Source: Ferruginivarius sediminum
Lineage (GTDB): Bacteria; Pseudomonadota; Alphaproteobacteria; Kiloniellales; Rhodovibrionaceae
Assembly: GCF_003344765.1 (NCBI RefSeq)
Contig: NZ_QPMH01000004.1
Span: 244,864 to 308,863, forward strand
Direction of reading: 5' to 3'
Length of the DNA stretch: 64,000 bases
Shown here: positions 23,072 to 30,898 of the stretch, piece after piece
Position numbering within the stretch: position 1 is the first letter of the stretch
Layout: each line of letters starts with the position of its first letter
Program-made: the position numbers and the translations under genes
The notes under the pieces: generated by a model
What the model was told of the DNA's origin: nothing
Databases searched by the model: none
What the model saw: the letters and a program-made list of their open reading frames with translations, nothing else

Positions 23072-23678
23072 AAGCGCGTTCTCCTGGAACTGATGGTCAA
23101 CACCATCTCCCGCTGCACCCGGGAAAAGTGAGACCAGTCATTCTCCCCACAATCTTGTCACGGGGTCGGACATTTGTCACGGGACCGTGTCAGGGCAAGG
23201 TATCAGATCAAACGTTCCTAAAAAGAACTTTAAGATGGAGCTTAGCAGTTTGTTTTGGATACTGAAAAATCTATCCGTATATCGAAAAATCGTTTTGTTT
23301 TTAAATAAAAACTACTAATAAATAGTTAAAGTGAAATAACAATATGCCGTAAAATATCTATTATGCGGAATAAATGTTAGGCTTTATACCAAATACATTT
23401 ATTGAAAGCAGAAGCAATGCGAGATTAGTTATAGAAAATATGGCGCATTCATGTGCGTTAAAGGCAATTTCGACTTGGATGGGGTGTGCATGACGCCGCC
23501 GCAGCCTGCGAGCGGCCTAGCACAACGGATCTCCAATGTACCATTCGAAGCGACGATCCCACTCCGCGCCGCACGCTTGGTCTCGCCACCCGTGACAGCC
23601 ACGACATGAGTCGATAAAACGACCTACCCCGACGACGGGGTCACGCCAGGATAGCAAGATTTTCACGGAGGTTGCACG
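23072..23678. other. 607-bp intergenic region with an AT-rich island
   Basis: Between tetR and argS. From about 23205 to 23470 the DNA is strikingly AT-rich: by my count 68 of 240 bases in 23221-23460 are G or C, against roughly two thirds in flanking genes. It holds a 27-codon hydrophobic open frame (23235-23318) without a clear SD, but no tRNA or known RNA that I recognise. The left flank (23155-23189) has two TTGTCACGGG direct repeats. The argS promoter must lie in or after the island. Confidence 0.6.
23155..23189. repeat. TTGTCACGGG direct repeats with a CACGG/CCGTG inverted repeat
   Basis: TTGTCACGGG occurs at 23155-23164 and again at 23174-23183, 19 bp apart (about two helical turns). 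The second copy overlaps CACGG-GA-CCGTG (23178-23189). The position, some 85-115 bp upstream of the tetR start, suits an autoregulatory operator. Confidence 0.4.
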
Positions 23679-25475
23679 GTGACGACCAGCTTGCTGGCCA
23701 CGCTTCGGCACGCGCTTCGCGGGGCGTTCGAAACGGCCGGCTTCGACCCGGAAACGGTGATTGTCGAAACCTCGCGCAGGCCGGAACTGGGACAGTTCCA
23801 GTGTAACTCCGCCATGCAGCTTGCGAAGACGCACCGGACCAAGCCTCGCGACATCGCCGAGCGTCTGGTCGCCGCGCTGGGCGCGGTGCCTTTCATCACC
23901 GACCTGGCAATCGCCGGGCCGGGCTTCGTCAACTTTAACCTCACGGACGAATTTCTGGCGGTGCGGGCGAATGACATGGCCGGCGACGCGCGCCTCGGCT
24001 TCCCGAAGGTGGAGGCGCCGGCAAAGGTCGTGATCGACTACGGCGGTCCGAACGTTGCGAAGCCGATGCACGTCGGCCACCTTCGCGCCAGCATCATCGG
24101 CGAGGCGCTGAAGCGGATCATGCGCTTCCGCGGGCACGATGTCGTCGGCGACGTTCACCTGGGCGACTGGGGCCTGCCGATCGGCATGCTGATCCACGAG
24201 CTGTCGCTGCGCCAGCCGGGTCTTCCCTATTTCGACGCCGCAAAGACCGAGGGCTTTCCCGAGGAGTCGCCGGTCACAATCGACGACCTGGAGGAGATGT
24301 ATCCGGCCGCTGTGTCGCGCTGCCGCGAGAATGACGACGACATGCAGGCTGCTCGGCGCAAGACGGCGGAACTGCAGAACGGCCGGCCTGGCTACATCGC
24401 GCTATGGCGGCATTTCATGCAGACCTCGCGTGCCTCGCAGGCCGGCGACTTCGACCGCCTGGGCGTCAGCTTCGACCTGTGGCGCGGGGAAAGCGACGTC
24501 GCCGATTTGGTGCAGCCGCTAGTGCGCGACCTGCAGGCGCGCGGCATCGCCGAGGTGGATCAAGGCGCCATCCTGATCCGCTTCAAGCCGGCGGAAGACG
24601 ACGGGAGCGAGGAAGAAGGGGAAGGGGATGAGGAAGAACTTACGCCCCTGATCCTCGTCACCTCGGACGGCACCGTGACCTACGCGGCAACGGACCTGGC
24701 CACGATCCAGGATCGTGTTGCGCGGCTGTCGCCGGATCTCAGCCTCTATGTCGTGGACAGCCGGCAAGGCCTGCATTTCCGGCAGGTGTTCGAGGCCGCG
24801 CAGCGGGCTGGGCTGAACGACGGCATGGGGATGGAGCACATCGGCTTCGGCACGGTGAACGGCCCCGACGGCAAGCCGCTGAAAACCCGCTCCGGCGGTG
24901 TGCCGCGCCTGGGGGACCTGCTGGATCAAGCGAACGAGGAGGCTGGCAAGCGGCTTGCGGAACACCGGCTCGGCCTTGAGTTCGGCGAAGCGGAGCGGGC
25001 CGACATCGCCCACAAGGTCGGCCTCGCGGCGATCAAGTTCGCGGACCTGAACCATCAGCGCACGGCGAACTATGCTTTCGACCTCGCCAACTTTACGCGC
25101 TTCGAGGGCAAGACAGGGCCGTACCTTCTCTACACGGTGGTGCGCTTGAACAGCGTCTTGGCCAAGGGTGGCGGCGTGCCGGCGGATGCCCGCTTCACAG
25201 CGTTCTCGACGCAGGTGGAACGCGACCTGCTGATCCGTATCGCCACGCTGCCCGAGGTGTTGAAGCGGGTGGAGGAGCGGCGAGCGCCCAACGTACTATG
25301 CGACTTCGCCTATGACTTGGCTCAGCAGATCAACGCCTTCTATCACGAGGTGCCGGTCAATCAGGAGCCGGATCCTGGCCGCCGGGCCCATCTGACGCTG
25401 TTGGTGGACGTCAGCGCCCGGGCGTTGACGCTGGTGCTGGAGCTCCTAGGCATCGAGGTGCCGGCGCGCATGTAG
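23679..25475 (+). CDS. argS: Arginyl-tRNA synthetase, 598 aa
   Basis: Class I aminoacyl-tRNA synthetase that charges tRNA-Arg. The N-terminal Add1 domain is recognisable (RRPELGQFQCNSAMQLAK, AIAGPGFVNFNL). The HIGH signature is HVGH in KPMHVGHLRASIIGEAL near residue 130. The KMSKS loop is the usual degenerate ArgRS form, GKPLKTRSGG. The DALR anticodon-binding domain ends the protein (AYDLAQQINAFYHEVPV). A short acidic insert (DDGSEEEGEGDEEE) lies mid-protein. GTG at 23679 follows GGAGG with 7-bp spacing. The length is normal. Confidence 0.97.
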   Translation: MTTSLLATLRHALRGAFETAGFDPETVIVETSRRPELGQFQCNSAMQLAKTHRTKPRDIAERLVAALGAVPFITDLAIAGPGFVNFNLTDEFLAVRANDMAGDARLGFPKVEAPAKVVIDYGGPNVAKPMHVGHLRASIIGEALKRIMRFRGHDVVGDVHLGDWGLPIGMLIHELSLRQPGLPYFDAAKTEGFPEESPVTIDDLEEMYPAAVSRCRENDDDMQAARRKTAELQNGRPGYIALWRHFMQTSRASQAGDFDRLGVSFDLWRGESDVADLVQPLVRDLQARGIAEVDQGAILIRFKPAEDDGSEEEGEGDEEELTPLILVTSDGTVTYAATDLATIQDRVARLSPDLSLYVVDSRQGLHFRQVFEAAQRAGLNDGMGMEHIGFGTVNGPDGKPLKTRSGGVPRLGDLLDQANEEAGKRLAEHRLGLEFGEAERADIAHKVGLAAIKFADLNHQRTANYAFDLANFTRFEGKTGPYLLYTVVRLNSVLAKGGGVPADARFTAFSTQVERDLLIRIATLPEVLKRVEERRAPNVLCDFAYDLAQQINAFYHEVPVNQEPDPGRRAHLTLLVDVSARALTLVLELLGIEVPARM

Positions 25476-25574
25476 GGAAGCGCAGGCGGGGCTCACAACA
25501 ATGCCCATGCGCTGACCGGGCATGCTCGGGTAAACTACCGTCGGCGGCGCGTGACCAGCCGTGGGAGTGCGCGC

Positions 25575-25880
25575 ATGTTGCGGCAGGCAGTGATACCAGC
25601 CCTGGCCCTCGCACTGGCCGCCTGCGCGGCCGATGGCGGCGCGGGCGGCCATGAAGGCGGCAACGCGACGGTCAGGGCAGTGGGAACGCCGTTTCTGGTT
25701 GCTTTCAAAGTGCCCGCCTGCGTGGCGACGGTGGCGATGGCGGCACCGCTTGCGGCCATTTTCGAGATGGCGGACCCGCCGCGCCGGGCCGGGCAGGAGG
25801 CCCTGGGCTATGGTGTTTCCAGGAATTGCGGGCCCCCTTATGTGCCGGGGCCGCGGGCGAATCGCCGTGATGGAGGTTAG
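25575..25880 (+). CDS. Putative lipoprotein, 101 aa
   Basis: A type II signal peptide (MLRQAVIPALALALAACAAD) with the lipobox LAAC predicts an acylated envelope protein. The rest contains GTPFLVAFKVPACVATVAMA and a second hydrophobic stretch (APLAAIFEM), then a Pro/Arg/Gly-rich tail (GPPYVPGPRANRRDGG). I do not recognise a family. It is convergent with mntR, whose stop is 2 bp away. Confidence 0.65.
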   Translation: MLRQAVIPALALALAACAADGGAGGHEGGNATVRAVGTPFLVAFKVPACVATVAMAAPLAAIFEMADPPRRAGQEALGYGVSRNCGPPYVPGPRANRRDGG

Positions 25881-25882
25881 GT

Positions 25883-26368
25883 TCAGTCGGTGTCGGGCTG
25901 CCTCAGGAATCGGCGCATGGCGTCGAGGGTTTCGTCGCTGACGTGGTGTTCCACGCCCTCGGCGTCCTGCAGTGCGGCTTCCTCCGGCACGCCGATGGCG
26001 CGGAGGAATTCCAGGACGACGGCGTGGCGGGCCCGTGATTCCTCGGCCATGCTGCGGCCCTGGTCCGTCAGGAAGACGGCGCGATAGGGCTCGCTGGTGA
26101 CGAGGCCACGCTCTTGCAGACGGCGAAGCATCTTGCTGACCGTCGCTTGGCGCACGTCCATGCGGCGGGCGATTTCCACGGCGCGAGCTTCACCCTTGGC
26201 GTCGCTTAGGTCCGCGATGAGCTCGACGTAGTCCTCGATCAGCTCGGTTTCGTGCGCCTTGCGGACATGGGCATGCTGGCGCGCGTGCACCTCCGGTTCC
26301 AGCATCTCGTTCGGCCGACTGCTGGTCGAGACATGCGTCAGGTTCGCGCCTTTCCGCCGAGCCGCCAT
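25883..26368 (-). CDS. mntR: Manganese-responsive regulator MntR (DtxR family), 161 aa
   Basis: DtxR/MntR-family metal-dependent repressor. The winged helix is clear (YVELIADLSDAKGEARAVEI, MDVRQATVSKMLRRLQERGL, then the wing VFLTDQGRSMAEESRARHAV), and the metal-binding dimer domain has EGVEHHVSDETLDAMRRFL. The N-terminal extension with RQHAHVRKAHETELIEDY is typical of the proteobacterial MntR type, which represses Mn uptake genes when Mn(II) is plentiful. ATG at 26368 follows AGGAG. No mntH or sitABC is present in the window, so its targets lie elsewhere. Confidence 0.9.
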   Translation of the reverse strand: MAARRKGANLTHVSTSSRPNEMLEPEVHARQHAHVRKAHETELIEDYVELIADLSDAKGEARAVEIARRMDVRQATVSKMLRRLQERGLVTSEPYRAVFLTDQGRSMAEESRARHAVVLEFLRAIGVPEEAALQDAEGVEHHVSDETLDAMRRFLRQPDTD

Positions 26369-26468
26369 GGTCCGTCTCCTCCCGGCTCGGATTTACTTGG
26401 CCGCGACACATTTAGCAAGAAACGCACACTCGGCAGCCTGCTCAAGCCTTGAGCTATCGTCTAGCCGT

Positions 26469-26876
26469 TCAGGCCGTTTCGCTGGACACTTCCTCGACTT
26501 CGCCAAGCTCTTCCCGCAGACGTGCGGACACGTGCTCGAAGACAGTGCGCGCCTCGGCGGGGTCGGGGTCCTGATGGTAACGCTTGCGCACGCCAAGGTC
26601 GGACAGCGTCACGTGTATCGAGGGATCGACCCCGTGCCGTTGCAGGCAACTGCGCACGCAGTGGAGTCGGCAACCGTCGAGACCGACAATCGGACGTCCG
26701 GACTGGGCCACCCGGACGAGAGAGCGGACGTCGCCCCCGACTCCGGCGATGCATGACATCTCGGCCGTCCCTGCGCGGTCCAGCCATATTGCCACGGTAT
26801 TCGCCATCTGCGCCGCGTTCGAGCAGCCGGAACAGGAGTAGACGAGCGGTGGCGGTGTTTTGCCAGTGGTTCCCAT
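26469..26876 (-). CDS. DGC-domain (putative zinc-binding) protein, 135 aa
   Basis: PF08859-type protein named for its Asp-Gly-Cys motif (VGLDGCRLHC). It also has an N-terminal YSCSGCSNAAQMANTVAIWL and MSCIAGVGGDV, with paired cysteines that likely bind zinc or another metal. The family's function is unknown; members often sit near anaerobic or metal-related genes. ATG at 26876 follows GGGAG. The open frame extends far upstream, but that part has no homology-like features and lies in AT-rich non-coding DNA. mntR is 100 bp downstream on the same strand. Confidence 0.82.
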   Translation of the reverse strand: MGTTGKTPPPLVYSCSGCSNAAQMANTVAIWLDRAGTAEMSCIAGVGGDVRSLVRVAQSGRPIVGLDGCRLHCVRSCLQRHGVDPSIHVTLSDLGVRKRYHQDPDPAEARTVFEHVSARLREELGEVEEVSSETA

Positions 26877-27336
26877 ACGCTCCCAATCTCCCCAATTGTG
26901 ACGGTTTGTGTCAGTAATTACAGTTATTATGCACGGATTTTCGTTGTCCAGAAGAGAGCTGTACCGGTCTAATTGAATAGAGTTAGAGCTATTTAATTGT
27001 AGCCGCCAACTATCTGACACTTCTGATTTTGGTCTGGGGCTGTGCATAACATGCGACTTGTAGCCGCAGCGGCAGGCTGGCGCCCAGCAGACGCGGCGCA
27101 CCACGGAAAGTCGCGCGAGTTTGCGCTGCAACAAACCGTCCCTAGGGTGTCGGACGCATATGTCCTTCCAGACGGCGGCAAACCCGCCGGATGGGGATGA
27201 AGGGGCAAATGCGATGCAGGCACTTACGGAAGAGAACAACCGGAATCGCTTGGCAGGTTCCGGACACGCTCTGACCGCCGCATGGCGCGCGCCCCACATC
27301 CCGAATCACCGTCCACGTCAGACAGCGAGAGATCAG
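26877..27336. other. 460-bp divergent intergenic region between the DGC gene and pseudoazurin
   Basis: The first 160 bp are AT-rich and hold the inverted repeat at 26972-26999. The rest is GC-rich and probably the pseudoazurin leader. I looked for an FNR/NnrR-type TTGAT-N4-ATCAA site, which would be expected for a denitrification-linked cupredoxin, and did not find a good match. Confidence 0.5.
26972..26999. repeat. AT-rich 10-bp inverted repeat
   Basis: AATTGAATAG (26972-26981) and CTATTTAATT (26990-26999) pair fully, with one G-U wobble as RNA, around an 8-nt loop. It lies about 95 bp upstream of the DGC gene and 340 bp upstream of the pseudoazurin gene. It may be an operator or a leader hairpin. 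Confidence 0.45.
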
Positions 27337-27783
27337 ATGCGTAAGATGCTGACCGCCGCGTGCGCCGCGGCTGCCCTTGTCGCCGCGACGCCAGTCATGG
27401 CCAAGACCGTCGAGGTAGAGATGCTGAACAGCGGCCCGAACGGCGAAATGATGGTGTTCGAGCCGGCGCTCGTCACCATCGATCCGGGCGACACCGTGCG
27501 CTTCGTGGCCACCGACAAGGGCCATAACGCCGAGACCATTCCCGGCATGCTTCCCGACGGTGCCGAGCCCTTCAAGGGCAAGTTCAACCGGGACTTCGAG
27601 ATCACCTTCGATGCCGAAGGGGTTTACGGCTACAAGTGCATGCCGCACTACGCCATGGGCATGGCCGGCGTGGTGGTCGTGGGTGACGCCAGCGTCAACC
27701 TGGATGCAGCAAAGGCGGCGGCGGCGAAGGCCCCTGGCCGTGCCAAGACCCGCTTCGCACGCATGCTGGGTCAGGTCGATTGA
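27337..27783 (+). CDS. Pseudoazurin, 148 aa
   Basis: Periplasmic blue-copper electron carrier that typically donates electrons to copper nitrite reductase or nitrous oxide reductase. A signal peptide ([20 protein letters not shown], cleavage after VMA) is followed by the cupredoxin domain. All type 1 copper ligands are present: the His in DKGHNAET, and Cys, His and Met in [11 protein letters not shown]. The length is normal. No denitrification genes are in the window, so the partner enzyme is unknown; the nearby formate dehydrogenase island (17 kb away) is not obviously linked. ATG at 27337 was chosen because it gives a clean signal peptide. Confidence 0.95.
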   Translation: MRKMLTAACAAAALVAATPVMAKTVEVEMLNSGPNGEMMVFEPALVTIDPGDTVRFVATDKGHNAETIPGMLPDGAEPFKGKFNRDFEITFDAEGVYGYKCMPHYAMGMAGVVVVGDASVNLDAAKAAAAKAPGRAKTRFARMLGQVD

Positions 27784-27820
27784 CGGCCAATCGACGGCCC
27801 CGGTTCCCTCGGGGATGCGC

Positions 27821-27853
27821 GGAAAAGGGCGTTCGTAACGAGCGCCCTTTTCC
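27821..27853. terminator. Strong terminator between pseudoazurin and gcvR
   Basis: GGAAAAGGGCG (27821-27831) and CGCCCTTTTCC (27843-27853) pair perfectly, and the inner TTCG/CGAG extends the stem almost to a 3-nt loop, followed by TTTTCC. It lies between convergent genes and probably acts in both directions. Confidence 0.9.
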
Positions 27854-27869
27854 TTTTCCGCTTGGAAGG

Positions 27870-28406
27870 CTATGCCCCCTCGTCCAAGAGTTCCCGGACG
27901 TGGATATCCACCATCAACTCATTCGCGAGGCCCTCCAGGTCGTCGCGCAGCCTGTCCAGCTCGATGGTGTCGGGAATCTGGAGCTCGACGACGGCGCGGA
28001 ACAAGTGACCGCCGGACATGGCGCCGCTCATGCGCTCCGTTACGATGTCGTCGATGTTGACGCCCTTCTCGCGTAGGACGCGGGTAATCTCCTGCACGAT
28101 ACCCGGTCGGTCGTGGCCCACGAGTTCGAGGCAGGCCGTGCGGTGAGGCCGCGCCGGCTCTCGCGCGCCCGCCTTCGCCAGGGTGAGCCGCAAGGTCTCG
28201 TCGCTCAGATCGTGCAACTTCTTTTCCAGGGCCGCGGCCTGCTCGTCGGGAACCTGTACCAGCGCGACGCCGGCAAATTGCCCGGCCAGGACAGACATCC
28301 GGCTTTCCAGCCAGCTGCCCTGGTGGTCCGCCACCGCGCTTGCCAGAAGCTCGACGAGCCCTGGCCGGTCGTTACCGACGACGGCGATGACGTACTTCGT
28401 GCTCAT
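27870..28406 (-). CDS. gcvR: Glycine cleavage system transcriptional repressor-like protein (two ACT domains), 178 aa
   Basis: Two ACT domains: residues about 5-75 (YVIAVVGNDRPGLVELLASA) and about 93-170 (CLELVGHDRPGIVQEITRVL, then GVNIDDIVTERMSGAMSGGH). This is the GcvR layout; in enterics GcvR binds GcvA and represses the glycine cleavage genes. No gcv genes are present here, so the regulatory partner is unknown. In alphaproteobacteria the name is given by similarity only. Confidence 0.85.
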   Translation of the reverse strand: MSTKYVIAVVGNDRPGLVELLASAVADHQGSWLESRMSVLAGQFAGVALVQVPDEQAAALEKKLHDLSDETLRLTLAKAGAREPARPHRTACLELVGHDRPGIVQEITRVLREKGVNIDDIVTERMSGAMSGGHLFRAVVELQIPDTIELDRLRDDLEGLANELMVDIHVRELLDEGA

Positions 28407-28529
28407 GTGCGGTTCTCCCTGGCTCGGCTGTCATGCTGTTGGGGCGGCGGGTCGCCGGCGGCGCCCGTTGCGGCCTTATCGTGGACGCAGCGCCATTGGG
28501 ATGCAATCGGGTGGCTCCGGCATCCTAGG

Positions 28530-29078
28530 CTATCTCACCGGATCGGCGGCGAGGGCCTCGTGCCAGCGCCGCACCTCGTCAAGCGAGAGGAAGTTTTCCT
28601 CCATCCACTCCGGCGGGGAGAGCGCGTTCGTGTTTTCGACGTTGCTCGACCAGTAGTCGGTGACACCGAAGAGATGGGTGGGCGTTCTTTCGTCATCGGC
28701 AAGCGGCAGGATCAGCCGCTCGCCTTCGCGGTGCCGGTCAACACGCGAGTAGACGCGGCCGGTCGCGTGGACCGCGCCCGGGCCCCGCAGGACGTGGTCG
28801 AAGCGGTGCAGCACCGTCGGCAGCATGTGCGGCTCGATGACGTCTTGCAGGTACTTTCCGCGCAGCGAGAAGCCGAAGGTGGCGTTGATATGCTCGCCCG
28901 CCAACCGGTAGCGATAGGCCTCCTCCTCGACCACGTATTCCACCAGCCACACTCGGTCGAGGACGCGCCGGATCTCGTTCAGGTCGATGTGATGGCGGCT
29001 CGGCAGGGTCTTCTCGTCGCAGGCCCGCGTCCACCAGCGCGTCACTGTACGCAGGGCCCCCGACCTGAGCGGGCACAT
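28530..29078 (-). CDS. PAS domain protein (PAS_5 / PF07310 type), 182 aa
   Basis: Single PAS-like domain of the alphaproteobacterial PAS_5 family. Typical motifs are LPSRHHIDLNEIRRVLDRVW, YRYRLAGEHINATFGFSLRG, LQDVIEPHM and a late RLILPLADDERTPTHLFGVT. No output domain follows, so it may act as a stand-alone sensor or partner. The start could be ATG at 29078 or GTG at 29111; neither has a strong SD. Confidence 0.82.
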   Translation of the reverse strand: MCPLRSGALRTVTRWWTRACDEKTLPSRHHIDLNEIRRVLDRVWLVEYVVEEEAYRYRLAGEHINATFGFSLRGKYLQDVIEPHMLPTVLHRFDHVLRGPGAVHATGRVYSRVDRHREGERLILPLADDERTPTHLFGVTDYWSSNVENTNALSPPEWMEENFLSLDEVRRWHEALAADPVR

Positions 29079-29343
29079 CGTCGTCAAAGCAGCTGCAACC
29101 TCTGATGGCACAAATCTTACGCTTTGTTTACCTTGTCCAATTCGCGACGCTACGCTAGCACGCGCAGTCCGCCAATATCAGGGGGTGATGTTCCATTTGA
29201 AGGTAAACCGTCGTGTCCAGGCGGGTACACTTCATGGCCCGCACGCGATATTGTCCCGCCATCCTTCGCAACGACCCCTGCCACTATCGATGATGTCCGC
29301 TTCCAGCTGTTCCTCGCCCGCGCCGCAGGCCGGGGCCGCCGAA

Positions 29344-30303
29344 ATGAACGGACTGACGGGCTATATCGCGGGCAAGGGCTTCGAGGCCGAGCTTCGCCAT
29401 GAACTGGACCTTTCGGGTGTGCGTGTCGTGGCTACGCATGGTCGCCTTGTGCTGGCGGAGGGACCGGAGCAGCGTCCCGCCTGGGCGCGGAATGTCTGGC
29501 AGTGTCCGGAGGACCTGCCGGTAGCGTCGATCAAGAAGGCGGCGCAGACCCTGCGGGGGATACAGCGCAACTGGGCGCTTCTGCCGGTGACGAGCCACCG
29601 CCGCGCCGCGCTGATCGCCGAACAGCTTCCGCATGTTTCGGCGAAGCCGCTGCCGTTCCCGGCGGAGGTCCCGAAGGCGCCGTTGGGCGGTTGGACCCTG
29701 CTGGCGCCGGATCGGATGCTGGCGGCGGCGCGAACGATCAGCCCGTTTCCCCATGGCGAGGTCAGCTTCGTAGAGGATCGTGAGAACCCGCCGAACCGGG
29801 CTTACCTGAAGTTGTGGGAAGCTTTTACGCTGATCGGCACGCATCCCGGACCAGGAGACCTCTGTCTCGACCTGGGCGCGGCGCCTGGCGGCTGGACCTG
29901 GGTGTTGCACGGTCTTGGCGCCGATGTGATTGCCGTCGACAAGGCGCCATTGGATCCGGCGGTGGAGGCCCTGCCGCGCGTTGAGGCGCGGCGCGATAGC
30001 GCCTTCGGTCTGCGCCCGCAGCATATCGGGCCAGTGGACTGGCTATGCTCGGACGTCATCTGCTATCCGGCGAAGCTGCTGGAGTTGGTCCGGCGCTGGT
30101 TGGAAGCCGGCACGGTTCGCAACTTCGTCTGCACGATCAAGTTCCAGGGCGAGACGGATTTCGAGACCCAGGCAGCCTTCGCCGCCATTCCAGGCAGCCG
30201 GCTGATGCACCTGCACCATAACAAGCACGAATTGACCTGGGTAAATCTGCAGGCCGAGCGGGGTAATGCAGGAGGTGGGCAGGCATACCAAGGTGAGCGC
30301 TGA
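29344..30303 (+). CDS. rlmM: RlmM-like 23S rRNA ribose methyltransferase (FtsJ domain), 319 aa
   Basis: SAM-dependent 2'-O-methyltransferase related to RlmM, which modifies C2498 of 23S rRNA. An N-terminal THUMP-like region (TGYIAGKGFEAELRHEL) precedes the Rossmann fold, with the SAM motif CLDLGAAPGGWTWVL. The K-D-K-E tetrad is visible: Lys in NRAYLKLWEAF, Asp in DWLCSDVICYP, Lys in VCTIKFQGE and Glu in KHELTWVN. It is shorter than gammaproteobacterial RlmM (about 366 residues). ATG at 29344 is preferred; in-frame ATGs at 29290 and 29293 are possible. Confidence 0.87.
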   Translation: MNGLTGYIAGKGFEAELRHELDLSGVRVVATHGRLVLAEGPEQRPAWARNVWQCPEDLPVASIKKAAQTLRGIQRNWALLPVTSHRRAALIAEQLPHVSAKPLPFPAEVPKAPLGGWTLLAPDRMLAAARTISPFPHGEVSFVEDRENPPNRAYLKLWEAFTLIGTHPGPGDLCLDLGAAPGGWTWVLHGLGADVIAVDKAPLDPAVEALPRVEARRDSAFGLRPQHIGPVDWLCSDVICYPAKLLELVRRWLEAGTVRNFVCTIKFQGETDFETQAAFAAIPGSRLMHLHHNKHELTWVNLQAERGNAGGGQAYQGER

Positions 30304-30319
30304 AATGCTGGTTCTGTAA

Positions 30320-30331
30320 ATAAACGTTTAT
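30320..30331. promoter_or_regulatory. 12-bp perfect palindrome, operator-like
   Basis: ATAAACGTTTAT is perfectly self-complementary, in an AT-rich stretch between the methyltransferase gene and the GYD gene (157 bp before its start). It could bind a dimeric regulator or be part of the promoter of the GYD gene. Confidence 0.35.
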
Positions 30332-30487
30332 CAAATTTTATATTCAGGCTGCGTTGCAGGAATCGATTTTGCAGTAGACATCGCTCTTGCGGCGGCGCGA
30401 GGCCAGCATGCACTATGATATCGAGAGCCGCGATTTCTCCACTGCCCGGACGATGGAGCAGGCACCAGGGAGGCACGGAGCGGTTTC

Positions 30488-30766
30488 ATGCGTTATATTT
30501 TGCTGGGCAAGCTCGATCCGGAATGGGCCGGCCGTCAGCGCGAGCGGGTTTCCGCCGCGCGGGAGAAGGCCAAGGAACTCGGCATAGAGATCCAGGCCGT
30601 TTACTACACGCATGGCCCTTATGACTTCATCGCGCTGATCAGCGCGTCCGACCCTTATGTGGTCGAGGCCTTTGCCCTCTGGTATCTGAAAAAGAAGTTC
30701 GGTCGTATCGAGGCATCCCCTGCGCTGGACGAGTCGGCGATGGCCGACGCGGTCGACAGGATCTGA
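30488..30766 (+). CDS. GYD domain-containing protein, 92 aa
   Basis: Small cytoplasmic ferredoxin-like-fold protein of the GYD family (PF08734), function unknown. It has the pattern RYILLGKLDPEWAGRQRERV, the Gly-containing YTHGPYDFIALISASDPYVV and AFALWYLKKKFGRIEASPA. GGGAGG lies upstream of ATG 30488. The gene stands alone between a palindrome and sodC. Confidence 0.85.
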   Translation: MRYILLGKLDPEWAGRQRERVSAAREKAKELGIEIQAVYYTHGPYDFIALISASDPYVVEAFALWYLKKKFGRIEASPALDESAMADAVDRI

Positions 30767-30845
30767 CCTTTTCCGGGATTGTGCGAAGGCTGCGGCATCC
30801 GCGGCCGGGCGTTCGACGTTATCGAGGTGACGGCGCGTCAGCGAC

Positions 30846-30890
30846 GCTCTCGAATTGGGGGCTCTCGAATTGGGGGCTGTCGAATGGGAG
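30846..30890 (+). repeat. Three tandem 15-bp repeats in the sodC leader
   Basis: GCTCTCGAATTGGGG occurs twice in perfect tandem (30846-30860, 30861-30875), followed by a diverged third copy GCTGTCGAATGGGAG (30876-30890). The third copy's changes help create the GGGAGGG ribosome-binding site for sodC. Copy number could vary by slipped replication. Confidence 0.75.
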
Positions 30891-30898
30891 GGATGCCA

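Noticed and set aside
23440..23493. A 17-codon frame at the right edge of the AT-rich island
   Set aside because: Too short, no SD, and no pattern to support it.
26880..27300. FNR/NnrR box upstream of pseudoazurin
   Set aside because: No TTGAT-N4-ATCAA or close variant was found on either strand.
27121..27336. A 72-codon N-terminal extension of pseudoazurin
   Set aside because: It would put the signal peptide in the middle of the protein; ATG 27337 gives a standard exported cupredoxin.
30779..30892. An N-terminal extension of SodC upstream of the signal peptide
   Set aside because: The extension is encoded by the tandem repeats and would spoil the signal peptide. ATG 30899 has the right SD spacing.
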